64,000 nt of DNA from Deltaproteobacteria bacterium (GTDB taxonomy: Bacteria; Myxococcota_A; UBA9160; UBA4427), in NCBI GenBank assembly GCA_019310385.1, contig JAFDEK010000003.1, positions 55,183 to 119,182 of the forward strand, given 5' to 3'. The position numbers and the translations under genes were made by a program. Positions 9,703 through 18,041 of the stretch are shown here, in pieces. Every line of letters begins with the position of its first letter. Within the stretch, counting starts at the first letter, position 1. The notes beneath the pieces are model-generated. The model was not told the origin of the DNA and did not search any database. It saw nothing but the letters and a program-made list of their open reading frames with translations.

Positions 9703-9763
9703 CGAATTCTCCTTGGCGAAGGATTTGGCGAAGGATCGAGTCAACGGGTTCCGCGATGGCGTG

Positions 9764-11314
9764 TCAAGGGCCGGCCTTCGGGGGCCGGGCCAGCAGGCTG
9801 GGCGGTGTGCCGGGCAGGGCGCCGAGGTTGCGCCCGACCTGCACGGGCGCGTCGAAGTGGTGGGGGTCGTGGAGCACGAAGTCCGGCAGCGGGTCGCCGT
9901 CGAAGTCGGCGAAGTGAATGACCCCGGCGGTGCTCATCTTCTGGCGGCCGCCCCACTGGGAGAGGGGGCCCTTTGCGTCGCCCAGGTGGATCTCGAGGGC
10001 CTTGCCGCCGCCCGAGGACACGAAGTCGAGGAAGCCGTCGCTGTTGACGTCCACGTTGCCGACCGGGACGAAGCCTCTGAGGCGCAAGGTGTCGAAGTTG
10101 ACGGGCAGAGAGAGCTTCTTTTTCATCCAGGGGCGCTTGCCGAAGTGCTCTTTCTCGTTGTAGCGGTAGATGGCGACGTCGATGTCGATCTCGCGACTCA
10201 TCAGCAGCTCGATGACTTCGAGCATGCTGAACTGGAACTCGATGCTGAATAGCTCGCGGCGGCCGTCGCGATCCATGTCGAAGAGCGCGTTGGAGCCGAT
10301 GCTGGCATTGCTGGTGAGCGTCTGGTCCGGATCTCCGAGCTTCCATTCGCCGCCGTGATTCAGATAGAGGAAGATGGTCGTGGCAGCGTCGGTGAAGCCT
10401 CCCTTCACCTGGGAGATCAGCAGATCGAGTCGGCCGTCGCCGTTGATGTCGGCGATCTCACTGGCGACCCCGCCGGAGCCGCGGATGTGATCGCGCGGCG
10501 CCACGAGCCGTAGGGGCAGCGTGCGGTCCGGCGCCTGGGGATAGCTCCCGTCTTTGCGGCGCAGGAACACGCGAATCTCGTGGCGCGTGGAGGAGACGAT
10601 GTCGATGCGTCCGTCGCCGTCGACGTCTCCGATGGCGAGCTTGGGGACGTCGACGAAGATCTGGAAGTCGCTCTCGATGGCGACGAGCCCCGTGCGGGGG
10701 AGGATGAGGTAGTTGGCGCGCCGCGGCACGTCGAGTCGGGCCCGTACCTCGCCCTTGGGCGAGAGCGCCGTGAGCCGGCCGATCTGGGGGACCAGGATCC
10801 AGGGCTCGTCGCCAAAGTCGTCGTACACGAGGGTATAGGGCTCGAGGCCCCGCTCGTCGTCCGCCAGGCCGACCGTGGTGGGTCCCGGCACCGGTAGCTG
10901 CCAGCTCTTTCCGGAGGCGTCGGCGAGGGAGAGGAGGGTGATGCCTTCGGGCTGCAGCAGGACCAGCTCCGCGCCGGGGCTCTCTTCTACGAGGTCAGCG
11001 ATGTCGTAGACGGCGCTCCATTCGGGAACCCGCAAGGTGTGGTCGGGGCTCTCGGGCAGGGAGCCGTCGGGTCGTTGCAGGTAGACCCGGATGATGCGCC
11101 GCTCCTCGGGGGGAATCCCGAGCAGGACCACCACGAAGAGGTCCGCTCGCCCGTCGCCGTTCAGCTCGGCCAGCTCCGCTGCGACACAGCGGCCGCGATT
11201 GGGAAAGGAGGCGACTTCGAAGAGCTCCTCGGCTGCGGACGGCAGGGCGAAGGCGAAGGCGAGCAGAATCGGGATCCAGGCCAGGGGCACAGAGGCGGTG
11301 CGGGAGCTGCGCAT
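9764..11314 (-). CDS. exported FG-GAP/VCBS repeat protein
   Basis: 516 aa with a Sec signal peptide (WIPILLAFAFALPSAAEE). At least five calcium-binding FG-GAP-like repeats are visible: ELNGDGRADLFVV, DVDGDGRIDIVSS, DINGDGRLDLLIS, DVNSDGFLDFVSS and DFDGDPLPDFVLH, which would form a beta-propeller. Such proteins act outside the cytoplasm in adhesion or as structural scaffolds. It stands alone between a PNPOx gene and the downstream SDR, so its partner is unknown. The final repeat lacks one of the usual DxDG metal ligands. Confidence 0.85.
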   Translation of the reverse strand: MRSSRTASVPLAWIPILLAFAFALPSAAEELFEVASFPNRGRCVAAELAELNGDGRADLFVVVLLGIPPEERRIIRVYLQRPDGSLPESPDHTLRVPEWSAVYDIADLVEESPGAELVLLQPEGITLLSLADASGKSWQLPVPGPTTVGLADDERGLEPYTLVYDDFGDEPWILVPQIGRLTALSPKGEVRARLDVPRRANYLILPRTGLVAIESDFQIFVDVPKLAIGDVDGDGRIDIVSSTRHEIRVFLRRKDGSYPQAPDRTLPLRLVAPRDHIRGSGGVASEIADINGDGRLDLLISQVKGGFTDAATTIFLYLNHGGEWKLGDPDQTLTSNASIGSNALFDMDRDGRRELFSIEFQFSMLEVIELLMSREIDIDVAIYRYNEKEHFGKRPWMKKKLSLPVNFDTLRLRGFVPVGNVDVNSDGFLDFVSSGGGKALEIHLGDAKGPLSQWGGRQKMSTAGVIHFADFDGDPLPDFVLHDPHHFDAPVQVGRNLGALPGTPPSLLARPPKAGP

Positions 11315-11361
11315 GGAGGCATGCTAACGCGACTGGCCCCATCGGCGCTGCAGGGGGCCGG

Positions 11362-12135
11362 TCATTCGGGCGTCACGTAGGCGGCGGTGATGCCGCCGTC
11401 CACGCTGAAGGTCGCGCCGGTCGTGTAGGAGGAGTCGTCCGAAGCCAGGAAGAGGGCCGAACGGGCCATTTCCGAGGCTTCGCCGAAGCGGCCCATGGGG
11501 ACATGGACCAGCCGTCGCTGGCGCTTTTCCTCGCTGTCGAGGAAATTCATGAGCAGCTCCGTCCGCAGGGGGCCGGGGCACAGGGCGTTGACCCGGATGT
11601 TCTCGCGGGCGTGCAGGACCGCGAGCTCGCGGGTCATGGCCAGCACGCCTCCTTTGCTCGCCGTGTAGGCGAGCTGGGGCGTGGCGGCGCCGAGCAGGGC
11701 CACGAAGGAGGCGGTGTTGATCACGCTGCCGCCGCCGGCCCGGCGCAGGGCCGGGATGCCGTACTTGCAGCCGAAGAAGACGCCCTTGAGGTTGATCGCC
11801 ATGGTGCGATCCCAGGTGGCCTCCTCGGTCTCCTGGGCGTCGCCGTCCCGGGCGTCCATGATGCCGGCGTTGTTGAAGAGCACGTCGAGGCGGCCGAAGC
11901 GCTCCTCGGCGTGGCGCACCATGCCCTCGCAGTCGGCGCCCCGCGAGACGTCGGCGATCACGCAGCTGGCCTCGCCCCCCGCAGCGACGATCTGCTGCGT
12001 GGTCTCCTCCGCACGGTCGGCGAGCAGGTCGGCGACCACCACCCGCGCGCCCTCGGCGGCGAAGAGCAGGGCCGACTCCCGGCCGATCCCGCTGGCCGCA
12101 CCGGTGATCAGGGCCACCTTTCCTTCGAGTCGCAT
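11362..12135 (-). CDS. SDR-family oxidoreductase
   Basis: 257 aa classical short-chain dehydrogenase. NAD-binding motif TGAASGIGRE, NNAG motif at LFNNAGIMD, catalytic Tyr/Lys in YTASKGG, and the VNALCPGP motif are all present. Start ATG at 12135 has GGGAG seven bases upstream. It is the last gene of the - run beginning at 15132 (nuclease-fold protein, glutamine synthetase-like, PuuD-like, SDR) with a 55-bp gap to the gene before it, so it could reduce or oxidise an intermediate of that pathway. Substrate unknown. Confidence 0.9.
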   Translation of the reverse strand: MRLEGKVALITGAASGIGRESALLFAAEGARVVVADLLADRAEETTQQIVAAGGEASCVIADVSRGADCEGMVRHAEERFGRLDVLFNNAGIMDARDGDAQETEEATWDRTMAINLKGVFFGCKYGIPALRRAGGGSVINTASFVALLGAATPQLAYTASKGGVLAMTRELAVLHARENIRVNALCPGPLRTELLMNFLDSEEKRQRRLVHVPMGRFGEASEMARSALFLASDDSSYTTGATFSVDGGITAAYVTPE

Positions 12136-12190
12136 GGGTCGTCTCCCTTCGTTGCGGGCCGCTGGCGCTCTTTCCCTCGTCTTGCGCGGC

Positions 12191-12901
12191 TCAGCCGCAC
12201 TCGTCCGCACGCGACGTGGTGACGAGCCAATCGAAGAGCCGCTGCTGGATCGGATCGTGCTTCGCGGACAGCTCCGGGTGCCACTGCACCGCGACCAGTC
12301 GCGGCTGGTCGGCAAGCTCCACCGCCTCGACGACGCCGTCGGGGGCGCGCGCCACCACCTCGAGGCCGCGACCGAGGCGGTCGACAGCCTGGTGGTGCCA
12401 CGAGACGGCCTCGATCTCCTCGGCCTCGAGGATCGCGGCCAGGCGGCAGCCGGGGTCGACCGAGACCGCGTGAGGGGTGGGCACCCGCGGCGGCAACCGG
12501 TGCAGCACGTCTTCCCCGACGACGTCGGGCAGATGCGCGTGGAGGCTTCCGCCGAGGGCCACGTTCAGGACCTGCAGGCCTCGGCAGATGCACAGAGTCG
12601 GTATCTCGTCCTCGATGGCCGCCAGGGCGAGCTCGAGCTCGTTGGCGTCGCGATCGGCATCGACTCCGTAGGTGGTCTCTACCTGGGGCCCATCCCAGCT
12701 GCGCGGGTCGAGGTCGCCGCCGCCCGCCAGGATGAGACCATCGAGGGCGGCGAGCCACGCGCGCGGCTTTGCCTCGCCCGGCGGCAGCAGCACCGCGACG
12801 CCGCCGGCGTGGCGCACCGCATCGACGTACTCGGCGGGCAGGTCGAAGCGCTGCTCCTCGCCGCGGCCGTAGGCGGTGAGACCGATGATGGGGGCGGGCA
12901 T
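12191..12901 (-). CDS. gamma-glutamyl-gamma-aminobutyrate hydrolase-like amidotransferase (PuuD family)
   Basis: 236 aa, class I glutamine amidotransferase fold. The nucleophile elbow LCICRGLQVLN and the C-terminal His/Glu pair VAVQWHPE form the triad, and GLTAYGRGEEQ at the N-terminus fits the peptidase C26 / PuuD group, which removes glutamate from gamma-glutamylated amines. Its start lies 10 bp after the stop of the glutamine synthetase-like gene, whose relatives make gamma-glutamyl-amines, so the two probably act in series on an amine or polyamine. AAGGA precedes the ATG by five or six bases. Confidence 0.88.
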   Translation of the reverse strand: MPAPIIGLTAYGRGEEQRFDLPAEYVDAVRHAGGVAVLLPPGEAKPRAWLAALDGLILAGGGDLDPRSWDGPQVETTYGVDADRDANELELALAAIEDEIPTLCICRGLQVLNVALGGSLHAHLPDVVGEDVLHRLPPRVPTPHAVSVDPGCRLAAILEAEEIEAVSWHHQAVDRLGRGLEVVARAPDGVVEAVELADQPRLVAVQWHPELSAKHDPIQQRLFDWLVTTSRADECG

Positions 12902-12910
12902 TGCTTCCTT

Positions 12911-14305
12911 TCAGATCTGCTCGAAGTAGCGCGCGCGCTCCCAGTCGGTGACGGCGTGGTCGTAGGCGCTCTGCTCGGTGCGGAAGAAGTGCTCGTAGTG
13001 CTCGACCACCTCCGCCCCGAAGGCCTGCCTGGCGAAGTCGCTGGCCGCGAAGGCCTCGGTGGCCTCGGCGAGGCTGCCGGGCAGCTGGGGTAGATGGTCG
13101 GCCGAGTAGACGTCGCCGTCGAAGGAGGGCGGGGGCTCCGTCTGGCGCGCGATGCCGTCGAGGCCCGAAGCCAGGCTGGCCGCGAAGGCCAGGTAGGGGT
13201 TGCAGTCGGCGCCGGGGATGCGGCACTCGATGCGCAGGCTCTGGCCCGCCCCCACCACGCGGAAGCCCGCCGTTCGATTGTCGTGGCTCCACGCGAGGCG
13301 GGTGGGCGCCCAGGAGCCCGAACGGAAGCGCTTGTAGGAGTTCACGGTCGGCGCGTAGAAGACCATCATTTCCGCCGCGTGGGCGATCCAGCCGCCCAGG
13401 AACCAGCGGAAGGCGTCCGAGCAGCGCACGGCACCGAGAGCGTCGTCGCCCGGGAAGGCGTTCGCCTCGCCCGACCACAGGCTCATGTGCAGGTGGCAGC
13501 TGGAGCCGGCACGGTCGGCGAAGGGCTTCGCCATGAAGGTCACGCTGCGCCCCATGGCATCCGCGATCTCCTTCACGCACTGCTTGTAGACGCAGTGGCG
13601 GTCCGCCATGGTGAGCACGTCGCTGTAGCGCACGTTGATCTCGTGCTGGCCCAGGCCCCACTCCCCCTTGGAGTTTTCGACCGGGACGCCCGAGTCGCGC
13701 AGGTGGCGGCGCAAGTTGCCGATCAGCGGCTCCTCCCGGGTGCCCTGAAGGATGTGGTAGTCCTCGATGTACCAGCCCGCCGGCGTCATCGTCGCGTAGC
13801 CGTTCTGGACCGCTTCCGCGTAGGAGTCCTGGAAGGAGTAGAACTCGAGCTCGGAGCCCGCCATGGCGCTCAAGCCCCGGCTCTTTGCCTGCTCGACCTG
13901 CGCCCGGAGGATCGAGCGCGGCGCGATGGAGAGCAGCCCGGAGCCGCCGTCGTCGAAGCCCTCCCGGGCCGCGACGTCGCACTGCACCATGGCGCTTCGC
14001 TCGATCCAGCTCGTGCGCCGCAGGGTCGAGAGATCCGGGAGCAGGTGCACATCTCCGTAGCCTGCCTCCCAGTTGGCGAAGCGGTAGCCCGGGATCGGCT
14101 CCATGCCGACGTCCACGGTGAAGAGGTAGTCGCAGACGTGGGCGCCGTCCTCGATGGCCGCCTCCAGGAAGAAGCCGGCGTCGTAGCGCTTGCCCATGCT
14201 GCGCCCGTAGGGGTCGGTGAAGACCACGAGCACGGTGTCGATGCCGCCCGACTTCGCCTCCCGGGCGAGATCCTCGACGCTCAGCATGCCTGGGATACTG
14301 GTCAT
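12911..14305 (-). CDS. glutamine synthetase-family gamma-glutamyl-amine ligase
   Basis: 464 aa, the usual length of gamma-glutamylpolyamine synthetase-type proteins. Metal and ATP residues are in place: GSELEFYSF, the GEWGLGQHEINV glutamates, GSSCHLHMSL, the NSYKRF loop and RIECRIPGADCNPYLA. True nitrogen-assimilating GlnA enzymes usually carry an adenylylation Tyr loop near the C-terminus, which I do not see. Neighbouring a PuuD-like hydrolase, it most likely ligates glutamate to an amine or polyamine for breakdown. Its ATG overlaps the stop of the upstream nuclease-fold gene by 4 bp (ATGA), implying translational coupling. Confidence 0.88.
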   Translation of the reverse strand: MTSIPGMLSVEDLAREAKSGGIDTVLVVFTDPYGRSMGKRYDAGFFLEAAIEDGAHVCDYLFTVDVGMEPIPGYRFANWEAGYGDVHLLPDLSTLRRTSWIERSAMVQCDVAAREGFDDGGSGLLSIAPRSILRAQVEQAKSRGLSAMAGSELEFYSFQDSYAEAVQNGYATMTPAGWYIEDYHILQGTREEPLIGNLRRHLRDSGVPVENSKGEWGLGQHEINVRYSDVLTMADRHCVYKQCVKEIADAMGRSVTFMAKPFADRAGSSCHLHMSLWSGEANAFPGDDALGAVRCSDAFRWFLGGWIAHAAEMMVFYAPTVNSYKRFRSGSWAPTRLAWSHDNRTAGFRVVGAGQSLRIECRIPGADCNPYLAFAASLASGLDGIARQTEPPPSFDGDVYSADHLPQLPGSLAEATEAFAASDFARQAFGAEVVEHYEHFFRTEQSAYDHAVTDWERARYFEQI

Positions 14306-15132
14306 GTCGCCTCCACGGGTTCGCTTCGCAGCTCGGCGTAGACGCCGAAGTGATCGCTGGGCCAGACGCCGTCCTTCTCGTCATTGCACACTACACGGCA
14401 CTGCTCGACCAGCCCGATTCCGTCGCGGCGCGGCATGCCCGTGAAGATGTAATCGATGCGCCGATCGGGCTCGAAGAGCGTGCGGGCATAGGGGTTGCGG
14501 TTCGACCAGGTGATCCCCTTCGCGCCCGTCCCGCCTGCGGCCGCGTCGGGACTGCAAGCCACCCGCCAGGCATCGTTGAAGTAGAGGCTGCGGCCCTCGA
14601 TGGAGTGGAGGCCCGTCATGTAGCGGATCTCGTCGGATTCGGGCTCGGCGTTGAAGTCGCCCACGACGATGGTGGGAAAGCCGTCTCCGGGATGCCACTC
14701 GAGGACGAAGTCGCAGAGCGCGACGACCTGACGCTCGCGCACGGCCCCGTGCTCGAACATCCAATTCAGGTGCGTCACGGTGAAGCAGAGCGGGCCGAAG
14801 GGCGAATCCACCTCCACGGCGAGCGCGGCCCGGGTCTCGCCGTCTCCGCTCTCCGGGAGCTTCAGCTCGGCGCGCTCGCGAAGCGGCCAGCGGCTCGCCA
14901 CGGCGTTGCCGAATTCGATCTTGCGAAAGGGGCCCGCTCGCACGTAGTCGAAGTGGTAGCCGTAGTCGCCGAGGATCTCGACGGCCTGGTGGCTGCCGTT
15001 GCCTCGATAGACCTCCTGCAGCCCGATGAGGTCCGGATCCAGGCGATCGACCCACTCGCGGATGCGCTCGACGCGCTCCGAGTAGGGTCCGGCATCGTGC
15101 CAGAGGTTGAGGCTCAGAACCGAAAGGGACAT
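14302..15132 (-). CDS. endonuclease/exonuclease/phosphatase-fold protein
   Basis: 276 aa. Signatures of the EEP fold are present: SLNLWHD, GLQEVYRG (metal-binding Glu), VTHLNW, the VVGDFNAEPES Asp/Asn pair, RRIDYIFTG and the catalytic WPSDHFGVYAEL. There is no signal peptide, so it is cytoplasmic. Family members hydrolyse phosphodiesters in DNA, RNA, lipids or small molecules, and this one cannot be assigned. It is first in the operon leading to the gamma-glutamyl ligase, overlapping it by 4 bp, which is an unusual partner for that pathway. A TTGACA box on - at 15165-15170 has only a weak -10 partner. Confidence 0.85.
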   Translation of the reverse strand: MSLSVLSLNLWHDAGPYSERVERIREWVDRLDPDLIGLQEVYRGNGSHQAVEILGDYGYHFDYVRAGPFRKIEFGNAVASRWPLRERAELKLPESGDGETRAALAVEVDSPFGPLCFTVTHLNWMFEHGAVRERQVVALCDFVLEWHPGDGFPTIVVGDFNAEPESDEIRYMTGLHSIEGRSLYFNDAWRVACSPDAAAGGTGAKGITWSNRNPYARTLFEPDRRIDYIFTGMPRRDGIGLVEQCRVVCNDEKDGVWPSDHFGVYAELRSEPVEAT

Positions 15133-15211
15133 CGCCCGAGAGACTGACGCCTCGGCCCGCCCGGTGTCAAGCTCGGCCCCCAACAGAAAAGGGGCACATC
15201 GCAAGATTGCG

Positions 15212-16060
15212 TTATTTGATTTCGGTGGGGGCCATGAGTTTGGGGGTTTCGGCGGCGATGATGCGCTCGCAGCGGGACCTCACGTCGGGCTCCATCTCGG
15301 GGTGGGTGCGGATCCAGAAGCGGTCGTCGAGGACCGCTTCGAGCACTTGTTCGGCGACCTGTTGCGGTGTGATGCCGCCGCTGACGAGGTCGCCCAGGAC
15401 CTTGCGCATGGCATCGAGGTTGGGGTCGGATGAATCGGCGGGCGTGCCGGCGGGCTTGTTGCGGTCCGACTCGTGGATGCGGGTCTGCACCCAGCCCGGG
15501 CAGAGCACGGAGACGCCGATCGACGCTCCGGTTGCGCGGAAGTCGTTGAGCAGGGACTCGGAGAGCGCCACCACGGCGTGCTTGGTGACGTTGTAGGGCC
15601 CGAGGAAGGCGGGGCAGGTGAGCCCCGCGATGGAAGCCGTGTTGACCACGTGCCCCGGCTCGCCCGAGGCCACCATGCTCGGCACGAAGGCGTGGATGCC
15701 GTTGATCACACCGACGAGATTGACGCCGATGATCCAGTCCCAGTCCTTGGGCGTCACCTCCCACATGGGTCCGCCTACTCCGACGCCCGCGTTGTTGCAC
15801 AGCAGGTGGGCGCCGCCGAAGCGCGCTTCGCAACGCTCGGCGAGGCCCGCGAGGGCCGAGGGCTCGCGCACGTCGATCACCGCAGACTCGATCTCGCTGC
15901 CCCCTTCAGCGAGCGCCGCCGAGACCGCCTCCAGGGGCTCCTTCTCCACGTCGGCCAGCACGAGCTTCATTCCCGCGGCCGCGAAGCGCTCCGCGAATGC
16001 GCGGCCGATTCCGCTGGCTGCTCCGGTGATGACTGCGACCTTGCCTTCGAGCTCCTGCAC
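15212..16060 (-). CDS. SDR-family oxidoreductase
   Basis: 282 aa classical short-chain dehydrogenase with TGAASGIGRAF, LLCNNAGVGVGG, NTASIAG and the active-site YNVTKHA. The 30-residue C-terminal extension (MRKVLGDLVSGGITPQQVAEQVLEA) resembles the SDRs found widely in lipid- and steroid-degrading bacteria. It starts with GTG at 16060, preceded by AGGAGG seven bases upstream. A short perfect inverted repeat, cgcaagattgcg, abuts its stop codon at 15200-15211 but has no T-run, so I do not call a terminator. Confidence 0.9.
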   Translation of the reverse strand: MQELEGKVAVITGAASGIGRAFAERFAAAGMKLVLADVEKEPLEAVSAALAEGGSEIESAVIDVREPSALAGLAERCEARFGGAHLLCNNAGVGVGGPMWEVTPKDWDWIIGVNLVGVINGIHAFVPSMVASGEPGHVVNTASIAGLTCPAFLGPYNVTKHAVVALSESLLNDFRATGASIGVSVLCPGWVQTRIHESDRNKPAGTPADSSDPNLDAMRKVLGDLVSGGITPQQVAEQVLEAVLDDRFWIRTHPEMEPDVRSRCERIIAAETPKLMAPTEIK

Positions 16061-16129
16061 GGGGGGACCTCCTATGGGGGCGAGAGACTTCGCTTAGCCT
16101 ACCACGCGAGGCCTCGGGAAGTCTCCGTT

Positions 16130-17092
16130 TCAGGCAGATCCGGCGCATTCCCGCCGCACACCCTCGCGCAGGTCGATCTTCGCTTCGAAGCCGAGTTCGC
16201 GTTTCGCCCGGTCGACGCGGTAGTCGTACTCCCGCCCGATCACCCGCACCGCGTAGCGCGTGAGGCGCGGCTCCCCGCCGGTCAGTCGGGCGGCGAGCTC
16301 CATGGCCCCGGCCGCGGCCAGTGCGATGGGGTAGGGGAGGTGGCTCCGGGGCGGAGCGACGCCGAGCGCGTCGGCGACACACTCCAGCAGCTCGTTCCAG
16401 CTCGGATTGCCCGGGTTGTTCACGTTGTAGACGCCGCCGACGGCGCGCTCGTCAGCGAGGACGCGGGCGATCAGCTCGGCCACGTCCTCGACATGGACGG
16501 CGTCGACCCGGTTCTCGCCGCTGCCGATGATCCGGGCCCGGCCGCTGCGCAGGTTCTCGACGAGCTTGGGGAGGAACTTGTCGTCCCCCGGGCCGTAGAT
16601 CACCGTGGGGCGCAGGATGGTGAGGTCGATCTCGCCGCGCCGGGCGTACTCGAGCAGCAGCTCCTCGGCCTCGATCTTGGTGTCGCCGTAGGGGTCGCCG
16701 GTCTTGCGAAGGGGTGTGTCCTCGCCGACGGGAACGCCGGGCCTGCGTCCGTAGACCGAGACCGAGCTCAGCTGCACGAAGCGCCGCAGGTCGGCCGCCA
16801 CCGCCGCCGCGACGACGTTGCCGGTTCCGTCGCGGTTGATGCGCCGGCAGCGCTCCAGGGTCTGGCCGTAGCCCACGGCGGCGGCCAGGTGGACGACGGC
16901 GTCGCAGCCCTCGAAGAGCCCCTCGAGACTCTCGGGCCGGGTGATGTCGCCGCGCACCACCGGGCACCCCGCGAGTCCCGCTTCGTCTTCTTCGGGAAGC
17001 AGCAGCACTGTTGCTCGGTGGCCATCGGCCAGGAGCCGGGGCAGGAGGTTGCGGCCGATGAAGCCGCCGGCGCCCGTGACGAAGACCTGCAC
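16130..17092 (-). CDS. NAD-dependent epimerase/dehydratase (extended SDR)
   Basis: 320 aa. TGAGGFIGRNL dinucleotide motif, AVVHLAAAV, SSVSVYG and the catalytic YGDTK (Tyr-x-x-x-Lys) identify an extended SDR; ILRPTVIYGPGD follows. Relatives act on nucleotide sugars or on 3beta-hydroxysteroids. GTG at 17092 is chosen because GGAGGG sits just upstream and the product begins at the first beta strand; an overlapping ATG is out of frame. It follows the glycyl radical activase by 43 bp on the same strand, so it may belong with that pair, although the chemistry linking them is not obvious. Confidence 0.88.
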   Translation of the reverse strand: MQVFVTGAGGFIGRNLLPRLLADGHRATVLLLPEEDEAGLAGCPVVRGDITRPESLEGLFEGCDAVVHLAAAVGYGQTLERCRRINRDGTGNVVAAAVAADLRRFVQLSSVSVYGRRPGVPVGEDTPLRKTGDPYGDTKIEAEELLLEYARRGEIDLTILRPTVIYGPGDDKFLPKLVENLRSGRARIIGSGENRVDAVHVEDVAELIARVLADERAVGGVYNVNNPGNPSWNELLECVADALGVAPPRSHLPYPIALAAAGAMELAARLTGGEPRLTRYAVRVIGREYDYRVDRAKRELGFEAKIDLREGVRRECAGSA

Positions 17093-17135
17093 GCATCCCT
17101 CCCTGCGAGCCGCGACTTCCTTTTGGCCGCGGCGC

Positions 17136-18041
17136 TCAGACCCGGGCTTGGAGACCGTGTCGTGCGAAGTCCGCGCTGAGCTGCTCGTAGAATTCTTCGC
17201 TCGGCGGCCGCAGGCCCAGCGCCACCCGCTCGCTGCCGAGGCGCGGGAGCTTGGCCTCCCACAGGTGGTTGTAGGGCAGCAGCTGCAGGCTGGGTACGCC
17301 GAGCCGGCCGAGCAGCTCGGCGGTGCGCGCCACGTTCTCGGCGTCGGTGTTGCGGCCGGGCACGACGGGCATGCGCACCTCGACGGTCTGCTCGAGCTCG
17401 AGCAGTCGCCCGAGGTTGCCCAGGATCTCGTCGTTCTTGCGTCCCGTGTAGCGGGCGTGCAAGGCGGCGTCGGCCACCTTGAGGTCGAAGAGCCAGAGAT
17501 CCACCCAGCGCAGCAGTGGCTCGATGAGCTCGAACGCGTAGGCGCCCGCGGTCTCCACCGCGACGTGCAGGCCCGCGTTCTTCGCCATGGGGAGGAACTC
17601 GCCCAGGAAGGCGCTCTGCAGCGCTGGCTCGCCGCCGGATAGGGTGAGGCCGCCCCCCGAAGAGTCGAAGAAGGGACGGTCCTTGCACACCTCGACGAGC
17701 AACTCACCTGCGCTCCAGCGCTGGCCGACGAGGCGCAGCGCACTCGAGGGGCAGCGCTCCACGCAGGCGCCGCAATGGGTGCAGCGTGCGAAGTCGATGC
17801 GCCCTTCGCGTCGGGGTGCGAGCGCATCGTCTTCGCAGACGCCCAGGCAGCGGGTGCAGCCCTCGATGCAGCGATCTGGGTAGTAGGCCAGCTCGGGGCC
17901 GGAGCTCATGGCCTCGGGGTTCTGGCACCACTCGCAGGCCAGCCCGCAGCCCTTGAAGAAGACCACCGTGCGAATGCCGGGACCGTCGTGGATGGAGAAG
18001 CGTTGAACGTCGAAGATCGTCGCGCCGGGAGCCCCGCTCAC
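17136..18041 (-). CDS. glycyl-radical enzyme activating protein (radical SAM)
   Basis: 301 aa. The radical SAM CxxxCxxC motif is in FFKGCGLACEWCQNPE. Two ferredoxin-like cysteine sets follow (CIEGCTRCLGVCEDD and CTHCGACVERCPSSAL), giving three predicted 4Fe-4S clusters, the layout of the PFL-activase group that serves dehydratase- and decarboxylase-type glycyl radical enzymes. LTLSGGEPALQ is the SAM-binding GGE motif. It generates the glycyl radical on the adjacent enzyme; its ATG overlaps the stop of that gene by 4 bp, so the pair is translationally coupled. Confidence 0.94.
   Translation of the reverse strand: MSGAPGATIFDVQRFSIHDGPGIRTVVFFKGCGLACEWCQNPEAMSSGPELAYYPDRCIEGCTRCLGVCEDDALAPRREGRIDFARCTHCGACVERCPSSALRLVGQRWSAGELLVEVCKDRPFFDSSGGGLTLSGGEPALQSAFLGEFLPMAKNAGLHVAVETAGAYAFELIEPLLRWVDLWLFDLKVADAALHARYTGRKNDEILGNLGRLLELEQTVEVRMPVVPGRNTDAENVARTAELLGRLGVPSLQLLPYNHLWEAKLPRLGSERVALGLRPPSEEFYEQLSADFARHGLQARV

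Noticed and set aside
9713-9737. Short direct repeat ttggcgaagga before the PNPOx gene as an operator
   Set aside because: Only two adjacent copies; adjacent slippage is a simpler explanation.
12108-14384. 758-codon - frame over the glutamine synthetase and PuuD genes
   Set aside because: It is in another frame of two genes with clear motifs; Arg/Pro/Gly-rich and without motif.
15200-15211. cgcaagattgcg as a terminator of the SDR gene
   Set aside because: Five-base arms with two-base loop and no T-run.
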